64,000 nt of DNA from Actinomadura sp. J1-007 (GTDB taxonomy: Bacteria; Actinomycetota; Actinomycetes; Streptosporangiales; Streptosporangiaceae), in the NCBI RefSeq assembly GCF_009793335.1, contig NZ_WING01000001.1:5952001-6016000 (forward strand). Direction: 5' to 3'. The stretch's first letter is position 1. Every line of letters starts with the position of its first letter. Below, in pieces: positions 1-8,776 of the stretch. The position numbers were made by a program, and so were the translations under genes. The notes beneath the pieces were generated by a model. It worked only from the letters and a program-made list of their open reading frames with translations. It ran no database searches and was not told the origin of the DNA.

Positions 1-1
1 T

Positions 2-1045
2 GAATCGGGCGGCACCACCGGGAAGTCGAAGTCCAGTTGCTACACCCGCGACGAGATGCGTGCGATCACCGGATGCGTCTCCGAGAGCATGATCGCCGCG
101 GGGCTGCGCGCCGGCGACCGGGTGGCGAACCTGCTCGTCGCCGGCTTCATGGCCGCGAGCTACCACCACATCACCCACGCGTTGCGCGCCTGCACGCTGC
201 CCGTGGTCGAACTGCCCATCGCCAGCCATCCGGCTCCCGGTCTCATCGCGGATTTCCTGCGCGAATATCAGGCCAATGTTCTGATCGCCACTCCGAGCAT
301 CCTGGCGCGAGTGGCGAATCATCCGACGACCCGCGACGTGTCGTTGCCAGGCGTTCGCCTGATTCTCTACGCAGGCGAGTTCATGTACGCCGACCAGCGG
401 GCACTGCTTTCGCGGGCGTTTCCGAATGCCCAGTGCCGCCCTTTTCTCTATGTGGCGTCCGACGTGGGGGCGCTGGCGACTCCTGTGCCGCAGACCGACG
501 AGTACCAGGCCCGTGGCACGCACGTGATCATCGAGATCGTCGATCCGGACGGCGGACGGCCGATCACCGAGCCCGGACGCCCGGGGCTGGTCGTCGCCAC
601 CAGTCTCGTGCGCCGCCTCATGCCCGTCATCCGCTACCCGCCGGGCGACCTGGCGGAATGGACCGACGTCGAGCACCGCCGCCTGCGTCTGGCCGGCCGC
701 AGCCAGACCGACACGCGCCTGGGAACGGCCAAGGTCGACTTCGACGTTCTCCGCGCCCACGTCACCGAATTCCTGGGCGACGAGACACGCCCGATGCAGG
801 TCGTTCTGCGCAGGCGCGACGGCAAAGAGGAAATGCTCGTACGCATCGCCGCCCAGATCCCCGACCCCGCCACCGCCGCACAGGTCCTGCAAGAGCGGCT
901 GCTCGCCAGTCACCCCCTCGTCGAGGACGACCTCGCGCTGGAGATCTCCCATCCCATAGGCGTGGAATGGGTGACCCTCGACCAGCTCGCCGTCAATCCC
1001 CACAGCGGCAGGCTTCTGCACACCATCGACGAACGCGGCCACTGA
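2..1045 (+). CDS. PaaK-like AMP-dependent acyl ligase, 5' end outside the window
   Basis: The frame is open from base 2, so the true start lies to the left; about 347 residues remain. The first residues seen, SGGTTGKSKSS, match the phosphate-binding loop of adenylate-forming (ANL) enzymes. The later blocks RLILYAGEF and RYPPGDLAEW fit the phenylacetate-CoA ligase branch, which activates a carboxylic acid as acyl-AMP and passes it to CoA or a carrier. The substrate cannot be read from the sequence. A StrB1-like amidinotransferase follows on the same strand about 108 bp downstream, which hints at specialised metabolism. The family call is firm; the pathway is inference. Confidence 0.8.
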   Translation, partial: ESGGTTGKSKSSCYTRDEMRAITGCVSESMIAAGLRAGDRVANLLVAGFMAASYHHITHALRACTLPVVELPIASHPAPGLIADFLREYQANVLIATPSILARVANHPTTRDVSLPGVRLILYAGEFMYADQRALLSRAFPNAQCRPFLYVASDVGALATPVPQTDEYQARGTHVIIEIVDPDGGRPITEPGRPGLVVATSLVRRLMPVIRYPPGDLAEWTDVEHRRLRLAGRSQTDTRLGTAKVDFDVLRAHVTEFLGDETRPMQVVLRRRDGKEEMLVRIAAQIPDPATAAQVLQERLLASHPLVEDDLALEISHPIGVEWVTLDQLAVNPHSGRLLHTIDERGH

Positions 1046-1152
1046 CCGGGACCCCGGCGGCTCCGATCGAGCGCATATCCAACGTCGCGTATCGCCATCG
1101 AATTACCGCTGTCAGCGCTCCGGTGCGTCCGGACGCGGAAGGGATGCCACGA

Positions 1153-2192
1153 ATGGGACCAGTCAGTGTGCACAACGAGTGGGACCCCCTCGAAGAGGTG
1201 ATCGTCGGCAGCGTCGAGGGCGCGCGGATACCGGCTCCGGACCTGTCGATGCACGCGGTGGGCCACCCGCATCTGAGCAGCGCCGACCAGATCCCCTCCG
1301 GCCCGTTCCCCGACGAGGTGATCGAGCGGACCGCCGCCGAACTCGATGAGCTGGAGCGCACGCTCACCGGCATGGGCGTGCGGGTGCGGCGACCCGACGC
1401 CCGCGACAAGAAGGCCGTCATCGCCACGCCCGACTGGCAGAGCGACGGCTTCTACGACTACTGCCCCCGCGACGTCCTGCTGGCGATCGGCGACACGATC
1501 ATCGAGGCGCCGATGGTGCACCGGTCGCGCCTGCTCGAACCGTTCGCCTACAAGTCGATCCTGGTGGAGTACCTGCGGGCGGCGCCCGCTGGATCTCGGC
1601 TCCCAAGCCGCGGCTGCTCGACGACATGTACGACGCCGACGCGCCGGAGGGACGGCGGCTGCGCGATCACGAACCGGCCTTCGACGCGGCCAACGTCCTG
1701 CGGTTCGGCACCGACATCCTCTACCTGGTCTCCGACAGCGGCAACGCGCTGGGCGCCCGCTGGCTCCAGGCCGCCCTGGGCGACCGCTACACCGTCCACG
1801 CGTGCGAGGGCCTCTATCCCGGCATACACGTCGACAGCGCGATCACGCCGCTGCGCCCCGGGCTGCTGCTCCTCAACCCCGTCCAGGTGTCCGAGAAGCG
1901 GCTCCCCGCCTTCCTGCGCGACTGGGACCGCGTCTGGGCGCCGCCGATGGCCGACCTGCCGCTGGCCGACCACCACCTGCCCTGCTCGGAGTGGGTCGGG
2001 ATGAACTCGCTGGTCGTCGCTCCCGGGAAGGTCATCCTCGACGATCGTCAGCACGAGCTGATCAGGGTTCTGGAGCAGCACGGCGTCGAGGTCGTTCGGC
2101 AGCGGCTGACCCATGCGCGCACGCTCAGCGGTGCGTTCCACTGCACCACCCTGGACGTGCGCCGAACCGGAACCTTGCAGACCTACCGATGA
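1153..2192 (+). CDS. StrB1-like amidinotransferase, frame broken by one missing base near 1580
   Basis: The N-terminal part (VSVHNEWDPLEEVIVGS) and the C-terminal part lie in frames offset by one base. Adding one G at about 1576-1582 joins them into a 346-residue protein with no gap (YLRAGARW, then APKPRLLDDMY). Family residues are present: Asp in FDAANVLRFG, His in the GIHVDS block and the nucleophilic Cys in GAFHCTTLDVRR. Such enzymes move the amidino group of arginine to an amine acceptor; StrB1 acts on inosamine phosphate in streptomycin biosynthesis. The start at 1153 is preferred over the ATG at 1144 because GGAAGGG lies about 9 bases upstream. The acceptor here is unknown. Confidence 0.82.
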
Positions 2193-2256
2193 CCCGCCGC
2201 CCGCCCGCGTCCGCGCGCGGTTCCGAACTCCAGTCCAGGGCGGAGGCACAGGCGCG

Positions 2257-3149
2257 ATGACCATGATCGTGGTGTGGGAAACTGGGGCGTTCGCGGGCGG
2301 AAGACGACGACTGGAGCGGCCGGTGGGGGGTGTGCTGCGGATCTCGCGGTCCAACGCGCAGTTCCAGCAGTGGGAGGCGCTGCTGCGGAACCGCAACAAG
2401 CGGCAGCGGGCGGGGGAGTTCCTGGTGCAGGGCGTCCGGCCGATCACCTTGGCGGTGGAGCGCGGCTGGCCGGTGCGGGCACTGATCTATGACGCCGAGC
2501 GGCCCTTGTCGCGGTGGGCGACCGAGACGCTGGAACGGGCGGCCGAGGCCGAACGGGTGGCGATGGCACCCGAACTGCTGCGCCAGTTGAGCGGCAAGGA
2601 GCAGGAGGTCCCCGAACTGGTGGCGGTGGTCGTACTGCCAGCCGATGACCTCTCGCGGATCGAGGTGGGGCCGTCGTTCGTGGGAGTGGTGTTCGACCGG
2701 CCGACCGGGCCGGGCAACATCGGCACGCTGGTGCGTTCGGTCGACGCGTTCGGCGGCGGGGAGTGATCGTCACCGGTCATGCCGCCGACCCGTACGACCC
2801 CAAGGCGGTGCGCGCCTCCACCGGGTCGTTGCTGGCGGTGCCGGTGGTCCGCGTCCGCTCGCACCGCGAGGTGCTGGAGTGGGTGCGGGCGAAGCGGGCG
2901 TCCGGCCGTCCGCTGAACGTGGTCGGAACGGACGAGCAAGGCGCCGCCGACATCGCCGAGGTGGACCTGACCGGCCCGACGCTGCTGGTCATCGGGAACG
3001 AGACGTCCGGGCTCAGCGCGGGCTGGCGGGACGGCTGCGACCTCATGGCACGAATCCCGATCGGCGGGGCGGCCAGTTCGCTGAACGCCGCGAGCGCCGC
3101 CACGGTGGCGCTGTACGAGACCGTCCGCCAGCGGGGCCGCCGCCCTTAG
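2257..3149 (+). CDS. TrmH/SpoU-family RNA 2'-O-methyltransferase, frame broken near 2760
   Basis: The two halves are in frames offset by one base. Inserting a G in the GGGG run at about 2757-2761 gives a continuous protein of about 297 residues (VDAFGGG joined to VIVTGHAADPYDPK). The first half holds a substrate-binding region (RNKRQRAGEFLVQG) and the start of the SPOUT fold (GVVFDRPTGPGNIGTLVRS). The second half carries the trefoil-knot motifs LVIGNETSGLS and IPIGGAASSLNAASAA, which bind S-adenosylmethionine. The expected role is methylation of a ribose in tRNA or rRNA. ATG 2257 has GGAGG 10 bases upstream; GTG 2332 (VLRISRSNAQF) is a plausible alternative start. Confidence 0.83.
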
Positions 3150-3279
3150 AGAGCCGGTGGCCTGCCGTTACGAGCGGTACGGCGCTCGGGCCCCGGGTCC
3201 CCGTGCGGTCGGTCGGCGAGACCGGGCAGCGTCGCCGGCCCGGCGATCGCGGCGTGGCGTGGGTCCGGCTTGTGCCACT

Positions 3280-4628
3280 ATGCCGATCATGGCGTGGCGA
3301 TGGCGGCGGGCGACCGTACGGGCCCTCGTCGCCGTCGTGACCGCGACCGCGTCGGCCGGGTGCGGCGGTGCTCCCCGCGATGCGACGCCGGTGCCGCCGG
3401 TGTCCGCCGGGGCGGCGCCGTTCGTGCTGGCGCCGGACAAGCCGTCCGGGTTGTTCCTGGAGACGTTGCAGGCGGAGCCACCGGCGCGCGACCGGCTGGT
3501 CGTCTACGCCGAGCCGGGGCGCTCCGACCCGCTGACCGGACGGGTACTGGCGCTGACGCGCCAGACCGACCGCAACGGCGAACTGCCCGAGGGCTCGCGC
3601 ACGGTGCCGATCCGCCGGTTCGGCAAGGGCCACCTGGGGCGGCAAGGGGACTTCGCCTGGATCGGCTGGAACGGCACGGCCCGCGAGGGCGAGGACCCGC
3701 CGCACTACGGCGTGATCGGTAAGGGGCTCACCGAGCGCGAGCTGCGTTCGGCGGCGGACGCCGTCGACAAGGAGCACCTCCGGATCGCCCGGTCCGGACG
3801 TCCCGCGGGGCTGCGGCCGTTCGCGGAGGCACCGATGGCCATCAGCAACGGCGACGTCCGGTTCGGGGCCGGGACCACCCAGGTGTGGTCGCGCGGTCCG
3901 GACGCCTGGCTCGCCGTGCGGACGCTGCGCGGCGACGCCCGGGTGGAGTCGCTGGCCCGCGTCATGACGTTCGGCGGGCCGGTGCGGATCCGGGGAAGCG
4001 CCGGAACGGCCGGAACGGTGGTGTTCCCGGCGGGCACGTCCGGACGTTGACGCGCGTGTGGCGGGAGGCCGGCGCCGTCGTCGCCGTGACCGCGCACGGG
4101 CTGCCGGAGTCCGCCGTGGACGCCGTGGTCGCCGGCCTGCGCCCGGTCCGGGGCGAGGGCCTGACCAGGCTCCGCGCCTCGATCCCTGCCTATCCGCCGG
4201 AACGGCTGGGCGAGCCGGGCGAGCGGCTGGCCGCCTCGGGCCGCGACGCGCACGCGATGTGGGCGGTCTTCGCCCGGCCGCTCGGACGGCCCGGTGCGTA
4301 CATGGTGACCTGGCGCGGCCTGGACTCCCGGCGCGGCGTGATCGGCGGCGGGAGTTCCGGCTTGGACGCGCCGCGCCAGGGCGTGGTCTTCGGCGGCGGT
4401 CGCGAGGAGGACGGCCGGTTCGTCACCGGCGCCGTCAGCGCGGACGTGGCGCGAGTGCGCCTGGTGCTCGCGAGCGGCAGACCCGTCGACCTGCCGCTCG
4501 GCCGTCCGATCGGGCCGGACGGCGCCCGCTGGTTCGGCACCTGGGTCGAGGCGTCCCGCGGCCAGGTGCGCGAGGTGGCCGCCCTGGACGCCCGCGGACG
4601 GATCGTGGCGCGCAAGACCCGCTGGTGA
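3280..4628 (+). CDS. Lipoprotein of unknown function, frame broken near 4044
   Basis: The N-terminus has a basic stretch (MAWRWRR), a hydrophobic segment and the lipobox ASAGC, so the product should be exported, lipid-modified at Cys and attached to the membrane. The frame ends at 4050, but the same protein appears to continue one base over (TLTRVWREAGAVVAV) to 4628. One added G at about 4044 gives about 449 residues. The mature part has no motif I recognise; it ends in a segment that looks like an extracellular immunoglobulin-like or sensor domain (LPLGRPIGPDGARWFGTW). ATG 3289 is an alternative start. Function unknown. Confidence 0.65.
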
Positions 4629-4689
4629 GGAGCCGACCCCGGCAAGAGACACCCCTCACCCCGGGGTCCGCCGGGCGTCCGCGGCGGCG

Positions 4690-5164
4690 GGTCGGGCGGC
4701 CGCCGAGCGCGCCCCCTCCGTCCACGACGAACTCGATGCCGGCGATGTACTCCGACCGGTCGGTCGCGAGGAACAAGTCGCGCCTCCGCGACGTCCCACG
4801 GCGACCCCATGTAGTCGATGTTCACCCGTTCCGCCCCGATGGCCAGCGCGACGTCGGCGGCTCGGGCCCGGACCTGGCGCGGACGCGGACGCGACGGTCG
4901 TGCACGCGTTCTCGACGTTCACGACCGGGATCCGCCGGACGCCCGTCGCGCGCAGAACGATCTGCCCCGGGATCATGCGCTGGCCTTCGAGCTGCCCCTG
5001 GGCGGCGGTGCCGAAGAACGCCGCGTCAAGGGAGTCGGCGGTGGCGCCGCAGTCCCGCGGCACGTCGGTGACGGCCCAGCGGGCGCGAGGTCGCTGACGC
5101 TCTTTCCGGGATGCCCGCCGAACGACGTCATCCCGACGCCGACGATCCAGACAGGCCTTGTCAT
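4690..5164 (-). pseudogene. Fused remnants of a thiolase N-terminus and a short-chain dehydrogenase C-terminus
   Basis: Reading leftward from 5164, the start VWIVGVGMTSFGGHPGKS continues after a one-base frame change into FFGTAAQGQLEGQRMIPGQI and VVNVENACTT. This is the N-terminal third of a lipid-transfer-type thiolase, including the block with the nucleophilic Cys. At about 4830 it changes into MGSPWDVAEA and then, after another shift, FLATDRSEYIAGIEFVVDGG, the C-terminus of a classical SDR. Neither gene is complete, so a deletion between two neighbouring lipid-metabolism genes is the simplest explanation. The TetR gene at 5250 may once have controlled them. Confidence 0.65.
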
Positions 5165-5213
5165 GGCTTCCTCTCGGAGCGGAGCGGTGGAGGAACGTCA
5201 ATTATGCTACTCA

Positions 5214-5227
5214 CGGTATCGTAACCG
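5214..5227. promoter_or_regulatory. Possible TetR operator half-palindrome
   Basis: CGGT-ATCGTA-ACCG is a short inverted repeat inside an AT-richer stretch just upstream of the TetR start at 5250 and downstream (template sense) of the remnant gene start at 5164. The arms are only 4 bases, so this is a weak candidate. Confidence 0.25.
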
Positions 5228-5249
5228 GAGATGGATTAACCTGTCCCGA

Positions 5250-5804
5250 GTGCGGAAATCCACCACGTCCGCCGCCGGACGTCCTCGCGCGGACCTGAAC
5301 GCGACCGTCTTCGCGGCCACCCTGCGCACGGTGCGGGAACTGGGATACGCGGGCGCGACGATGGACCGCATCGCGGCGGCCGCGGGGACCGCGAAGACGA
5401 CGATCTACCGGCGGTGGCCCTCGAAGGGCGCGCTGATCGCCGACTGCCTTCTGGACGCGTTCGGCCCGGTGCCGCTGGAGGGCGCCGGCCGGATCGAGGA
5501 CATGGAGTCGGTCGTCCGCTGGGCCGCGGCGAAGATCGGCGAGCCGGGCGTGGGCGCGGCGTTCGCGGGCGTCTTCAGCGACGCCGTCAGCGATCCGGCC
5601 CTGCGCGAGATCCTGGCCTCACGGCTGCAAGAGCCGTACCGGCTCGCCCTCCAGGAGGCATGGGACGAGCCGGAGCACCGGATCCTGCTCTTCATCGACG
5701 TCATCATCGGGACCCTGCTCCACCGGATGGGCATGACCGGCGAACCGATGGTCGACTCCGACGTCACCGTACTGACCGAGATGGTTTTGGCCCCGTTCCG
5801 CTGA
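5250..5804 (+). CDS. TetR-family transcriptional regulator
   Basis: A product of about 184 residues. The N-terminal helix-turn-helix is clear: ATMDRIAAAAGTAKTTIYRRW, with residues 20-75 forming the TetR DNA-binding domain. The rest is a helical ligand-binding and dimerisation domain resembling the TetR_C type with a WAAAKIGEPG stretch. I chose the GTG at 5250 (VRKSTTSAAGRPR) because coding character starts there; the upstream part of the open frame runs through the intergenic operator region. It diverges from the thiolase/SDR remnant, so it is probably an orphaned regulator of a lost lipid-oxidation operon. Confidence 0.82.
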   Translation: MRKSTTSAAGRPRADLNATVFAATLRTVRELGYAGATMDRIAAAAGTAKTTIYRRWPSKGALIADCLLDAFGPVPLEGAGRIEDMESVVRWAAAKIGEPGVGAAFAGVFSDAVSDPALREILASRLQEPYRLALQEAWDEPEHRILLFIDVIIGTLLHRMGMTGEPMVDSDVTVLTEMVLAPFR

Positions 5805-5843
5805 CCGCCTCCGCCCGCCCGGCCTGCTCGTGCCGGGCCGGCG

Positions 5844-6799
5844 TCAGCCCGTCGCCCAGTGGCGGAGCTTCTCGGGATTGCGTACGACCCAGATGTGCTT
5901 GATGCGGTCGTCGGTGATGTCGAAGGCGAACACGGTGACGATGGCGCCGTCCTGTTCGGCGACGAGGCCGGGCTGGCCGTTGACGGTGCGTTCCAGGAAG
6001 GTCATGTTGCCGGGCTTGCGGCGGGCGATCTCGGCCCAGGCGTGCGCGATCTGCTCGTCGCCGTGGATGGGGTGCAGGAAGGTGGTGGCCAGGCCGCCGC
6101 CGTCGCCGGTGGCGGTGGCGTCGGGGTCGAGCAGGCCGACGAGGGCGGTGATGTCCTTGGCTTCCCAAGCCTGTTTGAAGTCTCTGATGACGTCGGCGCT
6201 TCGGGCCGTGGCGGGAGTGGTGCTGGGGCGTGCGGCGCGGACGCGGCGGCGGGCTGAGGAGGCCAGTTGGCGGCAGGCCGCGGGGGTGCGGCCGAGGATG
6301 TCGGCGATGTCGGTGAACGGGTGGCAGAAGACGTCGTGCAGAATGAACGCGACGCGTTCGGCGGGGGTCATCGCTTCGAGCACGACCAGGAACGCCAGGT
6401 TGATCGATTCGTCCAGGGTGACGCGTTCGGCGGGGTCGAGGGCGGCGCCGCCGGTGCGTCCGCTGATCCACTCGGTGTGTCCGGGCAGTGGCTCGGGACC
6501 CATTCGCCCACGTAGGTTTCGCGGCGGGCGCGGGCCGAGCCGAGGAGGTTGAGGCAGACGCGGCTGGCGACCGTGGTCAGCCAGGCGCCGGGAACCTCGA
6601 TGGTCTCCCGCTGCCGCCGCGACATGGCGTACCAGCGGGCGTAGGTCTCCTGGACGGCGTCCTCGGCCTCGGACAGCGAGCCCAGCAGCCGGTAGGCGAG
6701 ATTGATCAGATGCCGCCGCTCGCTCATGATCGCGTCCAGGCCCGGATCGGGCCGGCCGCTTCCCGCGTCGGCGGTGTCCGGCCTGGATGGGGTGGTCAT
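5844..6799 (-). CDS. ECF sigma factor with C-terminal SnoaL-like domain (ECF41/SigJ type), frame broken near 6490
   Basis: The sigma-70 region 2 (HLINLAYRLLGSLSEAEDAVQE, given here as residues 25-60) and the start of region 4 lie in one frame, and the rest in the next. One added base in the CCCG at about 6491 (EWVPEPLPGHTEW) gives about 318 residues. Region 4 shows MTPAERVAFILHDVFCHPF, followed by a SnoaL/NTF2-like domain (FKQAWEAKDITALVGLLDPD) ending in IKHIWVVRNPEKLRHW. In ECF41 factors the tail modulates activity in place of a classical anti-sigma factor. The ATG at 6799 has AAAGGAG 11 bases upstream. It diverges from the LUD gene, a likely target. Confidence 0.86.
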
Positions 6800-6966
6800 G
6801 GTGCCGACGTCTCCTTTGGTCGTGTCCGTCCTCACCGTTCGGCAGGACAGCGTGCCGGATGCCAGGCCGATGGTGCCAACGAGGCGTCGCCTGACATTCC
6901 GGGGGCTGCGTTGTCGAACGGATGAGACCGACACATCGTCAGCCGACAGCGACCCCAGGGGGCATC

Positions 6967-7596
6967 ATGACCACCTCAATCCCGGAAACCTCGTTCGCCG
7001 TCCCGGCGCCCGCGCAGCGCCTGGAGCGGGCGGCCGCCGCGCTGGCCGCGCACGGCTTCACCGTCGAGATCCTCGATGACGCCGCCGCCGCGCGTACCCG
7101 CGTCAAGGAGCTGATCCCCGAGGGCGCCAGCGTGTTCACCGGGGCCAGCGAGACGCTCCGCCAGTCGGGCATCGACGAGGACATCAACGCCGGCGAACGG
7201 TACGAGGCCGTCAAGCCGCGCATGCTGGCCATGGACCGTGCCACCCAGATGGACGAGATCCGGCGGCTGGGCGCCACCCCCGACGTCATCGTCAGCAGCG
7301 TCCACGCGGTCACCGAGACCGGCTCCCTCGTGATCGCCTCGGGCAGCGGCAGCCAACTGCCCGGCCACGCCGGCGGCGCCGCCCGCTCGATCTGGATCGC
7401 CGGCGCGCAGAAGGTCGTCCCCGACCTGGACACCGCCCTGCGCCGCGTCGAGGACCACTGCCTCCCGCTGGAAAACGCCCGCACCCAGAAGGTCCACGGA
7501 TGGCCCAGCGCCATCAACCGCCTCCTCATCCTCAACGCGGAATACATCCCTGGACGCGGCACCGTCCTACTGCTCCGAGAAGCCATCGGCTTCTGA
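6967..7596 (+). CDS. LUD-domain (DUF162/LutC-like) protein
   Basis: A 209-residue protein made almost entirely of the LUD fold. Recognisable blocks are RVKELIPEGASVFTGASETL, DVIVSSVHAVTETGSLVIASG and WIAGAQKVVPDLDTALRRV. Family members include LutC/YkgG of the lactate-oxidation complex, but many stand-alone copies have no assigned substrate, and no lutA or lutB homologue is nearby. It diverges from the ECF41-like sigma gene over a 167-bp spacer, so sigma-dependent expression is plausible. A strong palindrome follows the stop codon. Confidence 0.8.
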   Translation: MTTSIPETSFAVPAPAQRLERAAAALAAHGFTVEILDDAAAARTRVKELIPEGASVFTGASETLRQSGIDEDINAGERYEAVKPRMLAMDRATQMDEIRRLGATPDVIVSSVHAVTETGSLVIASGSGSQLPGHAGGAARSIWIAGAQKVVPDLDTALRRVEDHCLPLENARTQKVHGWPSAINRLLILNAEYIPGRGTVLLLREAIGF

Positions 7597-7626
7597 ACGA
7601 AGGCATTCCCGCGTCCGGGCGCAAAT

Positions 7627-7658
7627 GAGGCGGGGCGTCGCTAGCGACGCCCCGCCTC
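7627..7658. terminator. Perfect 32-bp palindrome, probable terminator of the LUD gene
   Basis: Two 16-base arms (GAGGCGGGGCGTCGCT and its reverse complement) meet with no spacer 31 bases after the LUD stop codon. No T-run follows, as is common for actinobacterial terminators. It also lies 26 bases before a small reading frame and could instead act as a leader hairpin for it. Confidence 0.6.
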
Positions 7659-7683
7659 GGCATCACATCCTTGGAGGAAACCC

Positions 7684-7884
7684 ATGGATACCGTCCCCAC
7701 AACGCCAGAGATGCCGAGTTATGCCTGCTGTGCCGACAAGGACCACCAGGCCGCCGCCAGCACGATCCGCATTCCCCACCCCGGCCGATGGGCCACGCCG
7801 TCGGCCGGTCAGCAGGCGGCCAACCGTCCCCACGCCAGCATCCGGACCCTGGCCCAACAGGCCGTCCCCACCTTCAACTCCTAG
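7684..7884 (+). CDS. Small hypothetical protein, 66 residues
   Basis: The frame is preceded by a good ribosome-binding site (TTGGAGGAAACCC before ATG). The product starts MDTVPTTPEMPSYACCADK and has a Cys-Cys pair near residue 15, then a polar Ala/Gln-rich tail. I see no signal peptide, membrane segment or known motif, and no modification enzymes lie beside it. Translation is plausible because of the ribosome-binding site; function unknown. Confidence 0.45.
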   Translation: MDTVPTTPEMPSYACCADKDHQAAASTIRIPHPGRWATPSAGQQAANRPHASIRTLAQQAVPTFNS

Positions 7885-8218
7885 CGGCCGCCGCGCGAAC
7901 TCCGCTGCCCAACCCCGCCCGCATCACCAGCCCCGCCGCTGAGCGGTCAACCCACCGCCTTGCGGATACCTCATAACCCGGCCTACATCGCCGAGCCCAC
8001 CCCGACGACCCCGACAACATCACACCTAAAACCTCGTTAGAAGCGGAGCCGTTTGTTGGCGTGGTTCTGAGCCGGTTGGTTATCTGGCCGGGGTCGAAAT
8101 GTTGGTGAGTTTGGGAGCCATCTATCGGCTACTGCTCGGAATGTCTCGGCGCCGGGGCAGGCGCCTGCCCCGGGTGCGACCGCGGCTGTGCTTCGCCGGC
8201 TGGGTCTTGCTTACTTGC
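7885..8218. other. Intergenic stretch without a supported gene
   Basis: About 330 bases of lower G+C than the surroundings, with AT-rich patches (ACCTAAAACCTCGTTAGAAG). Apart from the palindrome at 8152-8173 I see no RNA gene or conserved coding segment; forward frames through it have no ribosome-binding site. It may hold remnants of a mobile element, but I could not identify one. Confidence 0.4.
8152..8173. terminator. Perfect 22-bp palindrome, probable terminator of the leftward reductase gene
   Basis: The centre reads GGGGCAGGC followed directly by GCCTGCCCC, extended by two further base pairs on each side. It lies 45 bases past the stop codon of the minus-strand gene at 8219, the expected place for a terminator. 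Confidence 0.6.
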
Positions 8219-8776
8219 TTACTTGTCGGCCGGCGCGTACACGAGTTCGAGGATTCCGGACGGGAAGGCCTTGCTGTTCACCAAGCGCAGGTTCAGAGCC
8301 CGGTCCAGTTCGGGGAACAGCGGCGCGCCCTTGCCGGTGGCGGCGGGCAGCACCCACAGCCGGTACTCGTCGACCACGCCGAGCTTGATCAGGGAGTGCA
8401 TGAACGCGGTGCCGCCGGCGGCGACGAGGTCCTTGCCGGGCTCGGCTTTGAGCTTGGCGATCTCTTCCGCCGTGTCACCGCCGACGATCCGGGTCTCGGG
8501 CCAATCGTCGGCGGTCTTGAGCGTGCGGGAGAACACGACCTTGGGGATCTCATTCATCGCCCGGGCGGACGGGTGGTCGGAGCCGGGCCAGTATCCGGCC
8601 ATGATCTCGTAGGTGTTGCGGCCCATGAGGAAGGCCCCTGCCTCCCACAGCCGACTGACGAAATACTCCTCCTGCTCAGGATCGTCGATGCTCATCATGA
8701 CGTCCCGAATCCCGTTGTCCCCGTCAGCGCTCTTACCGTCGAGCGAGACATAAAATCCCAGAATCAACTTCCGCAT
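8219..8776 (-). CDS. Dihydrofolate reductase-family protein (RibD C-terminal domain)
   Basis: A 185-residue protein of the RibD_C/DHFR-like superfamily. It opens with RKLILGFYVSLDGKSAD and continues with the conserved GAFLMGRNTYE, KVVFSRTL and LVAAGGTAFMHSLIKLGVVDE, the usual NADPH-binding and dimer blocks of stand-alone members such as YyaP/YwjB. These are probably NAD(P)H-dependent reductases of unknown substrate. The ATG at 8776 has GGGAGG six bases upstream. No operon partner is visible. Confidence 0.87.
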   Translation of the reverse strand: MRKLILGFYVSLDGKSADGDNGIRDVMMSIDDPEQEEYFVSRLWEAGAFLMGRNTYEIMAGYWPGSDHPSARAMNEIPKVVFSRTLKTADDWPETRIVGGDTAEEIAKLKAEPGKDLVAAGGTAFMHSLIKLGVVDEYRLWVLPAATGKGAPLFPELDRALNLRLVNSKAFPSGILELVYAPADK

